A stretch of DNA of 59,615 nucleotides from Bordetella parapertussis (GTDB lineage Bacteria; Pseudomonadota; Gammaproteobacteria; Burkholderiales; Burkholderiaceae_B): contig CAMEAW010000004.1 in assembly GCA_945911685.1 (NCBI GenBank), positions 1-59,615 on the forward strand, read 5' to 3'. Of this stretch, positions 45,683 through 55,400 are shown one piece after another (position 1 is the stretch's first letter; each line of letters begins with the position of its first letter). Below the pieces are notes generated by a model. The model searched no databases and was not told where the DNA came from. It saw nothing but the letters and a program-made list of their open reading frames with translations. The position numbers were made by a program, and so were the translations under genes.

Positions 45683-48600
45683 ATGGCTGTTGATTTAGAC
45701 CAAGGACTACGTTTTTTCTTTAAGTCTGCGGGGCAGGGCTCGGCATCTCTCAATGTCGTGCGGCTCGAAGGTAGCGAAGCGCTTTCGCAACTTTTTCGGT
45801 TTGAACTGATCCTCGTCAGTAATAGTGCAGAGATTGATTTCAAGGACATGCTCAGTAACAGCGCGACGCTTACCATTCGCTCGTATGAGGGTAGTAAAGA
45901 ATTTCCGTACCATGGCGAGCTCGCTGAGTTTGAGCAGCTCAATAAAGTCAACGAATTTGTCTTCTATCGCGCGGTCATGGTACCTAAGGTTTCAAGACTA
46001 TCCTTGAATAAAATCAATGAAGTTTATCTAAATGAAAAGTCTATCCCCGAGGTGATTGAACAAGTCTTAAAGATCGACATCACTAATAATGATTTTGAGA
46101 TGGTCTTAAAAGATAAGTCTGCTTATCGTAAACGTAGTTTCATTTGTCAGCATCAAGAAAGCAATTTAGATTTCATCTCGCGCTGGATGGAGTTTGAGGG
46201 GATGTACTATTTCTTTGAGCATGGTGATGCCGATTCCGGAACGGATAAGCTCAAAATCTTGGATTACAAGCAAGGCCATCCTAATCACAGCATTTCTTTA
46301 AAGTATTGCCAGGCCGAAGATCTGCAAACTCAGTTTCAAGATCACAACGTTACGGGTTTTATCTGTAGGCAAAAGCCACTGCCCAAAACAGTGATTGTGC
46401 AAGATTTTAATTATCGACAAGCAAACCTTGAAAATCTAAAGGCCACCGAAACTGTATCGGATACAGGTCGGGGTGAAGTGATGTTTTATGGGGACAACCT
46501 ACGCACGAATGAAGAAGCCAAGGCTTTAGCTAAAGTCCGTGCGCAAGAGCTGCAATCTCGTGGGCAAATTTTCTTGGGTGAGGCAACAGCGGTTGGTCTT
46601 CGCAGTGGTTGTTTTCTAGAGTTAACAGAGCACTACCGCGATAGTTTTAATGCCAAATACCTCATAACTGAAGTACAGCATTTTGGTTCACAAGCGAGCG
46701 CCTTATTAGCTGGTGCTGCTACCCCCTACAGCACCGATGGCGCGGTTACCAATTACCGCGCTAGTTTTATTGCCATACCAGCTGAGACTCAATTTAGGCC
46801 AGAACGCGTCACCCCCAAGCCCGTGATTGCGGGCACCATGAGTGGCGTCGTGGATAGCGAAGGCAGTGGTGACTATGCCGAGATCAACGAATACGGCCAA
46901 TACAAAGTCCAACTCCTGTATGACTTGTCCGATAAGAAAAACAACAAAGGTTCTGCCTGGATCAGAATGGCCAGTCCTTATGCCGGCTCACGTAATGGCA
47001 TGAACTTTCCATTGCTTAAAGGCGCTGAAGTATTGCTCTCTTTTATTGGCGGCGACCCTGATCAGCCCGTGATCATGTCAGCGGTACCGAACTCAGAAAA
47101 TCCTAATGTTGTGACCAGTGACAATCCATATTCTTCTGGCTTCATGACGCCTAGCGGTAATGAATTCACTTTTAGTGACGAACCTGGTCATGGCGGCTAT
47201 CAACTTTATGTGCCAGGTGCTGGAGTAACGGGCTACACGGGAGGCTCTGGCTCACCAAAGCGAAAGTTTCAAAGCCTGAGTGCAGACGCGGTTGAAGAGC
47301 CAGTTGAAGACTCGATTGTGGATTTACCCGCTGCCGCTGGCTATAAGTATTCAGAGGGCTATGACATTACTGTCTTAAAAGGTGGGACATCGAAAGTGAC
47401 TTTATCCATGGATGCTGAGGGTAAGGCATCCATGAGTAATAAACTCAGTTTAGGAATCGCAAACGAAACTAAAGTTGCCTTTGATACGTTATTTAATTTT
47501 GGATCAAAACTGTCTTATGCTGGTGCGGGCGACTATAAATTACCCTATCCAAAGGATATTGCTGAAGGGCACTTTTATAAAGGTGGGCTCTCAAGCAAAA
47601 CTGAAAAAGCTGGACATTTTTTAAGAGTAGGCGCGGGCGTTCTTATCCCCACAACCCCAGTTGCAATCGCGGCGCGTGCTGCTGAGAAAACTCTCGCAGG
47701 CGTGACATTTGTAGCTGCAATAATCAATACGGGGTTATTAGGCGTTAGCCTGAACAAAGTTCATGACCTAGCAAAAAATTTTGGGCAAGCGCACAAAGGC
47801 GTTAAAAATCCCGATAGGGTGACCGGTTTAGCAAATGATGCATCTTTAACATTTAGTAAAGACGACTATATCAAAATTGCTGAATGCAGTTCTTTTGCAT
47901 TGAGTGCGGCGTCGTTTTTGTATCTACTTGTTTATAAAAGTGTACAACCTGCGCCAACGGCTGTCATCAATCACCTGTCCGAGGACAAGTTTATTGCGGG
48001 GTCATCATCGCTCTTAAGTGGTAGTTCAAGCATTGTTCTCGAGGGAAAAAAAGTACGGATTCGATCTTCACCCTTAGGATTAGAAGTTCCGTATAACAAG
48101 GGCGATGCTTTTGTCAAACATCAAGATCCTTCAGGTTTATTAACCTCGGAGATTGCACTAACTTATACAGATGCCATTTTTCACGCCAAAAACGTTTTTT
48201 TTCGTGGACCAGGCGGGCCACTAAACTTCTTTAGCGTATATACGAATTTAAAAATTACGCCAACGTTGGCGTATTTAGGATTGTCTTCTGGTGCAGGAAT
48301 AAAAACTGAGACTTTGAAGACAAGCATAAACAATACGACAATCGAAGCAACTGCAGTTAAAGATATGAATTTAATAGCTGGCACAAGTGGAGTAAGGATG
48401 TCTAGTACTGGCATCATTATTGGTGGCACAAAAGTATCTATAGTGGGAGCACAAGTAGATATATTTGGAGGGGCTTTTGTGTCAATGGCAGGTATAACAA
48501 AGGTTGGGGATATTACAGCGCTGATGGCCGGTAACCCGGCTAGTTTCACGGCCGCTATAGCCGACCATGCGTCTAAGCAAGCTGGGGCTCTTGCGGCTCA

Positions 48601-48745
48601 GGGAGCAGTTGCCGCTTCTTCAGTTACAGCTTCGGCTGAGGTTGTGGCAGATCAAAAAGGAGGTCAGATAATTGAGCAAGTGCAGGATTTTATGATTGCT
48701 GCTGGAAACGTTCTCGACAGCAATATGGGCAAACATGGCACTTGA
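45683..48745 (+). CDS. vgrG: VgrG spike protein 2 with diverged C-terminal extension
   Basis: Second spike protein, 1020 residues from ATG 45683 (AAAGGA 8 nt upstream; ATG 45674 adds three residues). The first ~535 residues differ from VgrG 1 at only scattered positions, whereas the tail (about 536-1020) is much diverged. It still aligns in layout: a GYDITVLKGGTSK region, two hydrophobic segments at about 673-693 (VAAIINTGLLGVSL) and 732-754 (FALSAASFLYLLVY), a beta-rich stretch (VSIVGAQVDIFGGAFVSMAGITKVGDI), and an Ala-rich helical end. No known toxin motif was seen. It is followed by a third pentapeptide gene and the methyltransferase rather than by a DUF2169 gene. Confidence 0.95.
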   Translation: MAVDLDQGLRFFFKSAGQGSASLNVVRLEGSEALSQLFRFELILVSNSAEIDFKDMLSNSATLTIRSYEGSKEFPYHGELAEFEQLNKVNEFVFYRAVMVPKVSRLSLNKINEVYLNEKSIPEVIEQVLKIDITNNDFEMVLKDKSAYRKRSFICQHQESNLDFISRWMEFEGMYYFFEHGDADSGTDKLKILDYKQGHPNHSISLKYCQAEDLQTQFQDHNVTGFICRQKPLPKTVIVQDFNYRQANLENLKATETVSDTGRGEVMFYGDNLRTNEEAKALAKVRAQELQSRGQIFLGEATAVGLRSGCFLELTEHYRDSFNAKYLITEVQHFGSQASALLAGAATPYSTDGAVTNYRASFIAIPAETQFRPERVTPKPVIAGTMSGVVDSEGSGDYAEINEYGQYKVQLLYDLSDKKNNKGSAWIRMASPYAGSRNGMNFPLLKGAEVLLSFIGGDPDQPVIMSAVPNSENPNVVTSDNPYSSGFMTPSGNEFTFSDEPGHGGYQLYVPGAGVTGYTGGSGSPKRKFQSLSADAVEEPVEDSIVDLPAAAGYKYSEGYDITVLKGGTSKVTLSMDAEGKASMSNKLSLGIANETKVAFDTLFNFGSKLSYAGAGDYKLPYPKDIAEGHFYKGGLSSKTEKAGHFLRVGAGVLIPTTPVAIAARAAEKTLAGVTFVAAIINTGLLGVSLNKVHDLAKNFGQAHKGVKNPDRVTGLANDASLTFSKDDYIKIAECSSFALSAASFLYLLVYKSVQPAPTAVINHLSEDKFIAGSSSLLSGSSSIVLEGKKVRIRSSPLGLEVPYNKGDAFVKHQDPSGLLTSEIALTYTDAIFHAKNVFFRGPGGPLNFFSVYTNLKITPTLAYLGLSSGAGIKTETLKTSINNTTIEATAVKDMNLIAGTSGVRMSSTGIIIGGTKVSIVGAQVDIFGGAFVSMAGITKVGDITALMAGNPASFTAAIADHASKQAGALAAQGAVAASSVTASAEVVADQKGGQIIEQVQDFMIAAGNVLDSNMGKHGT

Positions 48746-48867
48746 ATGTCTCCCCCATCTTTGCAGAGCATATCAATCGTGTGCGGTCACTTTGAAGCAG
48801 TACAAGCTTGAGCTTTGTTTAATTAAATGAAGACTGACGCCTTCACAAATATTTACTGGAGAGCATG

Positions 48868-50286
48868 ATGGCTAAATATCCATCGGAAATTACCTCGCTC
48901 AAGCAGATCAAAGATCTGTTACCTGAAGCCCAAAATGATCTGAGTGCTGTCATGGAAGCTGCCGGCATTACTGAGTCAGAAATGATGGATTTTCTACTGT
49001 CTAAGCCAGAGCTCATAAGTGGTGCTGACCAATTAAAGGCGATGGGCGGTATCGATGGATTTTTTAAGGAATTAAATAAAGCGACCAACGAGATGATTGC
49101 AGGCCAAGAGGCAAAAGATGCAATCATCGCTGAGGCTGGTGGGGTAGAGGCATTTGAAGCTAAAGCTCAGGCAGAAATAGACGAATATAAGAAACAGATT
49201 GACGAATTAAAAGCAGAACAGGCTAAAGCTGAAACCCCAGAGGCAGTAGTTGAGGCTGCAGGCGAGGCTGAGGCTGAAGAAGCTCAAGTTGCTGCAGCGG
49301 ATATCAATCGTGAGTGGGTGATTCAGCATCATAGCGAAGCAAAAACCTTTTCTACTTTAGATTTAACGGGTTTAGATTTATCTAATCTAGATTTATCTGG
49401 AGCTGACTTTTCTAAGGCGATACTCAACGAGGTGAACTTTGCTGATACACAATTAGTTGGTACCAAATTTGATGAGGCATTTTTAACTGGGTCGATTTTT
49501 AGCGCATCCAATTTAGCTAAAGCGAGTTTTCTACAGGTCAGTGCCAGTAAAAGTAATTTTGAAAATGCGCAGATGAATGGTGTCAGTCTGAAAGGCGGTA
49601 ATTTTTCTGAAGCCAGCTTTTCGGGTGCGCAGATGCAAGATACAGACTTAAAAAATGGCATCTTTTCTAAGGCTAAATTTATTGCAACAGACGCTACTAA
49701 CGTGCTGGCTGATCACGCACAGTTTGATGCTGCGGATTTTTCTAAGGTGCTGATGAATCGGAGCCGCTTGAAAATGACTAATTTTTATGGGGCGCGTTTA
49801 GCAGGGGCTGATTTTTCTGAGGCAGTCTGTCAAAGTGCTATCTTCTCAGGTGTCGATGCCAGTGATAGCTTATTTACTGGCGCTGATTTATCTACCACCC
49901 AAGCCGATAGCAACACTTCGTTTGCTCGCTGTAATTTTTTAAAGGCCAATTTGTCTTACGCTAACTGGAGTAGAGTTAATTTAGAGAGCGCATTATTTGA
50001 CGAAGCCACCCTAGAGAATGCAGACTTCACGGGTGCGAATATGCAGCAGGCTCGCCTGGTACGTGCCAAGGCTAAGAAAGCCTGCTTAGATAAAGTTGAC
50101 TTACAACATGCTGATTTAAATGGGATCAATCTATTTGAAGGCTCTATGCGCAAGGCAAACCTGCAAGGGTGCCGTCTGCAAGCCGCTAACTGTTATTCGG
50201 TTGATTTTATTGATGCGCAGGTTGACGGCGCCTTATTTGATGGATCAATTTTAGAAAAAACGATCTTGAGTCATCGTCAAGGTTAA
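48868..50286 (+). CDS. Pentapeptide-repeat protein with helical N-terminal domain (T6SS accessory) 3
   Basis: 472-residue paralogue of the first pentapeptide protein. The same helical N-terminal domain (EITSLKQIKDLLPEAQNDL, MGGIDGFFKELNK, AGGVEAFEAKAQAEI) leads to a shorter Glu/Ala linker (about 110-145) that lacks the 13-residue repeats. The conserved joint INREWVIQHH comes next, then pentapeptide repeats from about residue 164 to the end. The last part (NLQGCRLQAANCYSVDFIDAQ) is nearly the same as in the first copy. The leader ACTGGAGAGC-ATGATG is also shared, so the duplication included the translation start. It is 119 bp after VgrG 2 and 15 bp before the methyltransferase gene. Confidence 0.85.
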   Translation: MAKYPSEITSLKQIKDLLPEAQNDLSAVMEAAGITESEMMDFLLSKPELISGADQLKAMGGIDGFFKELNKATNEMIAGQEAKDAIIAEAGGVEAFEAKAQAEIDEYKKQIDELKAEQAKAETPEAVVEAAGEAEAEEAQVAAADINREWVIQHHSEAKTFSTLDLTGLDLSNLDLSGADFSKAILNEVNFADTQLVGTKFDEAFLTGSIFSASNLAKASFLQVSASKSNFENAQMNGVSLKGGNFSEASFSGAQMQDTDLKNGIFSKAKFIATDATNVLADHAQFDAADFSKVLMNRSRLKMTNFYGARLAGADFSEAVCQSAIFSGVDASDSLFTGADLSTTQADSNTSFARCNFLKANLSYANWSRVNLESALFDEATLENADFTGANMQQARLVRAKAKKACLDKVDLQHADLNGINLFEGSMRKANLQGCRLQAANCYSVDFIDAQVDGALFDGSILEKTILSHRQG

Positions 50287-50301
50287 TGCGTCAGAGCAAA
50301 T

Positions 50302-51840
50302 ATGATTTCAGACTGGACAGCAGGCTACGTTGCGGATATTAGTTATACCTATGGGTATTACGAGCATCTCAATCCCCTGCGGGCTAAATTAGCATTTATA
50401 AATTCAGGCTTACGCTTTCCTGAGGTCAAAAACGCCTGTGAACTTGGTTTTGGCCAAGGCTTGTCAGCCAATATTCATGCGGCGGCTTCAACGACCATCT
50501 GGTATGGCACAGATTTTAATCCTACACAGGCAACCTTTGCACAAGAGCTCGCCACTGATTCTAATAATCAGGCCAGGTTATTTGATGACTCTTTTGCGCA
50601 GTTTGCAGCGCGAACTGATTTTCCAGATTTTGATTACATTGGCTTGCATGGGATTTGGAGCTGGATATCAGATGAAAACCGTGCAGTGATTGTTGATTTT
50701 ATAGACCGTAAATTAAAACCTGGCGGTGTGTTGTATGTGAGCTATAACACCCAGCCTGGCTGGGCGGGTATGGTCCCGATGCGAGAATTATTGACAGAAT
50801 ATTGTGAGGTAATGGGTTCGAGCGGGATGGGTATTGTCAACCGTATCGAGGGTGCCTTAGATTTTTCAGAGCAATTGTTCAAAACCAATCCCTCATTTTT
50901 GCAAGCCAATCCTTCTATCGCGAATAAAATAAATAATTTCAAGAAACAAAATCGTCAATACTTGGCGCACGAGTACTTTAATCAAGATTGGTTGCCGATG
51001 TCATTTTCTCAGGTGGCAAAGTGCTTGGCTCCCGCAAAGCTTAATTACGCTTGCTCGGCAAAGTACTTAGACCATATTGAGAGCGTGAATCTTACAGAAG
51101 AGCACCAGGCTTTTTTAAAAGACATACCTGACGCCATGTTTCGGCAAACGGTGTATGACTTTATGATTAACCAGCAGTTTAGGACAGACTATTGGGTAAA
51201 AGGGGTTAGAAAATTGACTCCTTTAGAACAAGCTGAACGTTGGCGAACTCAAAAAGTGATGCTGGTGCAACCTAGAGTGGATGTTTCGTTTAAAGCTGCG
51301 GGTGCGATAGGTGAAGTGACTTTAAATGAGGCGTTCTATGGCCCGATCGTGGATGTGTTATCAGATCATCAGCCCCAAACACTGTCCCAGATTGAGATTG
51401 CGCTCAGTGATGTCAAATTGGATTTTTTTCAAATCGCACAAGCCATTCTAATTTTATCGGGCACGGGCGTAGTTGCTTTAGTCCAAGAAGACGTAGTGAT
51501 CGCTCAGGCTGAAAAGATCACGCAACAGCTTAATCTCCAACTAATGATTCAGGCGCGTAGCAGAAATGATATGAGTTATTTAGCAAGCCCAGTAACGGGG
51601 GGTGGGGTCAACGTGAGTAGAATGGCCCAGATATTTATTTTGTCTATTATTCAAGGAGATAAGTACCCAGAAGACTGGGCGAGCGCCGCTTATAAGCTTT
51701 TGACGTTGCAAGGCGAGCATATCAACAAAGACGGTCAATTACTTGAGACCCCAGAGCAAACCCTGACAGAAATTACAAAGCAAGCCAATCTGTTTTTACA
51801 AAAACAGGTGCCGATTCTCGTCGCCTTGCGAATTCTTTGA
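50302..51840 (+). CDS. SAM-dependent methyltransferase with methyltransferase regulatory domain
   Basis: 512-residue class I methyltransferase. SAM motif I is ACELGFGQG at about 45-53, the ribose-binding acid is Asp71 in YGTDFNP, and the strand-4/5 region is GLHGIWSW ... LKPGGVLYVSYNTQPGW (about 141-157). A middle region (about 210-300, including NRQYLAHEYFNQDWLPMSF) resembles the MethyTransf_Reg domain (PF10119), and a C-terminal winged-helix-like part follows. The same arrangement occurs in the rickettsial outer-membrane protein lysine methyltransferases PKMT1/PKMT2, as I recall. No signal peptide. It is tightly linked to the third pentapeptide gene, so a T6SS protein may be its substrate, or it may itself be cargo; both are inference. 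Confidence 0.85.
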   Translation: MISDWTAGYVADISYTYGYYEHLNPLRAKLAFINSGLRFPEVKNACELGFGQGLSANIHAAASTTIWYGTDFNPTQATFAQELATDSNNQARLFDDSFAQFAARTDFPDFDYIGLHGIWSWISDENRAVIVDFIDRKLKPGGVLYVSYNTQPGWAGMVPMRELLTEYCEVMGSSGMGIVNRIEGALDFSEQLFKTNPSFLQANPSIANKINNFKKQNRQYLAHEYFNQDWLPMSFSQVAKCLAPAKLNYACSAKYLDHIESVNLTEEHQAFLKDIPDAMFRQTVYDFMINQQFRTDYWVKGVRKLTPLEQAERWRTQKVMLVQPRVDVSFKAAGAIGEVTLNEAFYGPIVDVLSDHQPQTLSQIEIALSDVKLDFFQIAQAILILSGTGVVALVQEDVVIAQAEKITQQLNLQLMIQARSRNDMSYLASPVTGGGVNVSRMAQIFILSIIQGDKYPEDWASAAYKLLTLQGEHINKDGQLLETPEQTLTEITKQANLFLQKQVPILVALRIL

Positions 51841-51923
51841 GGTACGCACGTTCTAAATTACGACGGCTTCTCTCCAAGCACATAATCTAAGTGAAGGTTC
51901 AGGGCTGCAGATCCAAACCGAAA

Positions 51924-52451
51924 TCAGGGCATGTATCCAGCAAGTGCACCCACCACAGTACCGTCTTTTAAAACCTGGATCTTGTTTTCTGGGGGAAACT
52001 TAAACGCTGCCTGACGTATTTCACCTTTCCACAAGTACGACGCGAAGTACGGCCCCCGTTGATAGATCGCTTCTTGTGTTGGCGTGCACACAGTTTCGAT
52101 TAAAAAATGTTGATTTTCTAAAAACTCACCTGGCTTAAGAGATTTTGCTGCGGGGTTAGACGGGGTCAGCCATCTGGTTAGCATCGATTTTTTACTTTCC
52201 GCTTCGATAGCCTTATCTCGTTCAGACGCCAGCGCTTGGTGACAAACGTCAGAGGTGAGGCTGGTGACAGTAAGCTCTGAGGTGACCTCAATCACATCAA
52301 CCCAAGTGCCGGCGTCTTTCTTGACCGCCGAGAATTGAGTGCTCTGTGCCTCTGCTGCGAAAGAGAAGCAACATAGGCTGATTAATAGGAAAAGAGCTCG
52401 TCCAAAGTGTGACAAGGTTGATCTTTCAAAGGGGACCATATTTACAAACAT
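51924..52451 (-). CDS. Small exported protein of unknown function, end of tssJKLM operon
   Basis: 175-residue protein that I do not recognise. A signal peptide is clear (hydrophobic LFLLISLCCFSFAAEAQ, cleavage near residue 36). The mature part of about 140 residues has two cysteines that could pair (VCHQALASERD and ETVCTPTQ) and ends with KDGTVVGALAGYMP. It begins 27 bp after the tssM stop on the same strand, so it is the last gene of that operon. Possible roles are a periplasmic accessory or immunity-type factor. It is convergent with the methyltransferase gene, with no terminator visible in the 83-bp gap. Confidence 0.7.
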   Translation of the reverse strand: MFVNMVPFERSTLSHFGRALFLLISLCCFSFAAEAQSTQFSAVKKDAGTWVDVIEVTSELTVTSLTSDVCHQALASERDKAIEAESKKSMLTRWLTPSNPAAKSLKPGEFLENQHFLIETVCTPTQEAIYQRGPYFASYLWKGEIRQAAFKFPPENKIQVLKDGTVVGALAGYMP

Positions 52452-52478
52452 AGAATTCAGACCCGCTCGGGCGCTCGT

Positions 52479-55400
52479 CTATTTTAAAGTTTTATCCACG
52501 CGGTCTTGCATGATTTTTTGGATAGAGCCTTGCGGAACGATTGCAGTCTTTCCATCGGCCCAACATTGTCCGATCACCTCGGGCACTTTAGATTGCATAC
52601 GGATCACGTTGCGACGCTCGATCGGCGCTGACTGTCCGCTACCTTTAAAAAAGTCGCCCATCGTCAGAATGTCTTCTTTGCCATCAAAAATATAATTGAC
52701 ATTGATGTTTTTGATATTTAAATCTTCTAAATCCTCTGCCGACTCAAAAAAATCATTTGGCGTAAAACGCCTTGTACCATTTTGAAACTCTTTGATGAAG
52801 TTCACCAAGCCTAGTTGACCTGGGTAGCGTTTCGTGAGCACAAGTTTATCAATTCTAATTTGCAGCCTGACATCGCCACATTCTGACGGCGACCATAGAA
52901 GAGAGGTGCTTGCAGGCGCATTAATATTGTTCAGTAGCGTCTCACCTTTTGCGCATTGAATAGATAGTGAAGTAGAAAATGGCCTGGCTCTAGCATCAGC
53001 ATTGACGCCTGTCGGAATCGCCGTAATCGTTAATTTGCTGGCCTTTCCTTTGAGACTCTCAAAGTTTTGCTCTTTGATCATTTGATCAATGCGCGCATTA
53101 ATCGCGCTATTAAAAAATGGCAAAAATTTAGTGTTAAGTGGTAGCGTAAATCCATTGACTTTCGCGAGCGATACTTGTCCATTTCGTTGCTGGATAAACG
53201 GTTGTGCCGACCCGTCTAAAAATGCCCAAACTGAGCCCTGCTCACCGTACAACTGATTTTTGAGTTCGTCATCACTGATGGCCATCTTCGAGCCCCAAAC
53301 CACGTTCTTTTGCCAGTCTTTCTCGACTGAACAAGAGGCCTGCTCAAGTGCGTAGCTAACCAATACCTCAAGGGGGCCGCCCACCAACTGCCAAACAACT
53401 TGGTTGTTGGCTTGCGTGTAGCCCGCCACTTCTCTGAATTTTTTAAAATCTACAAAGGCCGTGTTTAATTTAGATTCAGGTACTGCGGGGTCGACAGAAA
53501 ATAAAAAGAACTCTTTTGCTAACTGATACGATTTGCCATCGCCTGAAAGCGCCTCTCCGCTAGAAAGCTCAAAACTACTTTTAAATTTTTCATAAGAACT
53601 TACAGTGGCGAGATAACTCTTTATTTCGGTTGGTAGAGCAGGGCTGTCTGTTTGTAAAGCGTTACGCATTGATTGCCCGCCAAGCAGATTGAACGTAGCA
53701 AAATAAGACTGAACACGCTCGACGATACCTGCCCCTGATGGCTTAGTTTTGCGTATGCGATTGAAGTTCAGCGCAAAGTTCAGCCATTCTGGTAGCTGTT
53801 CTTCTGGATACTGACTAAATTCGCTTTGAAGGCGATTTAAATAAAGGTTGTAGGGGCTATTTTCAGTATTGAGCTTGCTAACTAATTCGCGCCAGGCCGG
53901 CTCGCCCACAATAAGTTTCTGACCCTCTGAGAATGACCAACTAAAAGCATTCCAGGCAGTGACCCGGGTGTTTAGATACCAGCTTTCTAGCGCTTTTCTT
54001 TGCACTATAAATTCAGGCTTATTATCAAACATTTGACCGAGCTCTTTCAAGAACTCTTGTATTCGCTTCTCACCATCCCGAGTGAGCGCTGGACGAATTT
54101 TGAAGCCCTCTGTGCTGATGCTGCCTGTCAACCAAAACGATCTCAACGTTACGGGCTTTATTTCTGTTAAACCATCCGCCCAATCCAATAGCCACTCCAT
54201 TTTGGGCGTTTGAAAGGTCTTTTGCGTGATGATTTCACGGTGGTTTTCGGGCAACACACTGTGCTCTGCGTCATTAGGGCTCCACGCTATGTAAGCGACT
54301 AATAATTTATTAAAGTCCTTCAACTTTTTTGGGGGTAACTCTGGATAGAGCGCATAGACGAGTTCCTGAGGCAATAAGGGCATTTTCATTAACTCGTCGT
54401 AACTCGCTCCTCGTCGATTCGCTGTTTCAAGGTTTGCGCGTCTGACCAACCCTAATAAGGCGTTTGCATAATGAGGGCCATCAGGATTTTCTAGCAAAGT
54501 CGTAAAACGCTTTGCCGTTGAGCCCGTCTGGCTATTAATGCGTTTTAAATTACTGACGTACCGCGCCTTAATGTCTAGTTCAATTTGAGCGATATTTGGG
54601 CTAAACGCAAGCCACTTGCCGGTCCATTGGTTCTCATAGGTATTGATCAAGTCAACCACTTCGCGTAAGGATTCCAACTCTTCCAGAGCCTCAGAGAGTT
54701 CTGAGGTCTGAATGGCGCTCTTGCCTGGGTAAGCAGCCTTAATGGCTTGAATATCTTGTAGGGTGACAGCATAGGACACTAAAACAAAAATCAAGGCTGC
54801 TAGCATCAACGAGAGCCAAGAAACTAAAGCAATATTTTGTGTGACTTTTCTCCAGTGGTTAACCACCACGGTAGGCAAAGCACTCGAACGATCACTTGGA
54901 AGTACCCTGCCGAAAAAATCATGAAGAAAGATGCCTTTATTCGACTCTTGCTTACGAGGTGCAGGAACTTGAATAAGCTTGCTCAGTTCGCTCGGGATAG
55001 TTTCACCCGTTTGTTTACCGCTAGAAAAGAAAATGCCGCGAAGTAAAGGCTGCTCTAAGTAAGGGTTATTGCCCAGACAGGCAGCTAAAAAGTAACGTAA
55101 ACCAGGTCGCAGGCGATCTAGCTCTGACGGAAAGGAAATTAAGGAGGACGTGAGTGACGCGCCTTTGAGGGCAAGCTCAAGACGGATTTGTTTGAGTCGA
55201 TCTTGAATTTTATTAAGCGCGTTTTCGAGAAAATTATCCTGTGTGTGGTCACCCTCAGCGGCAGAGCCCATATAGCCCATCGCTTGCTCAAATTGTTTTT
55301 CTTGCAGTACCTCTGCCCAGGCGTCGAAGCCCGCAATACGATCACATTTAGTGACCAGCACATAGACAGGAAAGCGCTTATCAAACAAGCGCATTAACTG

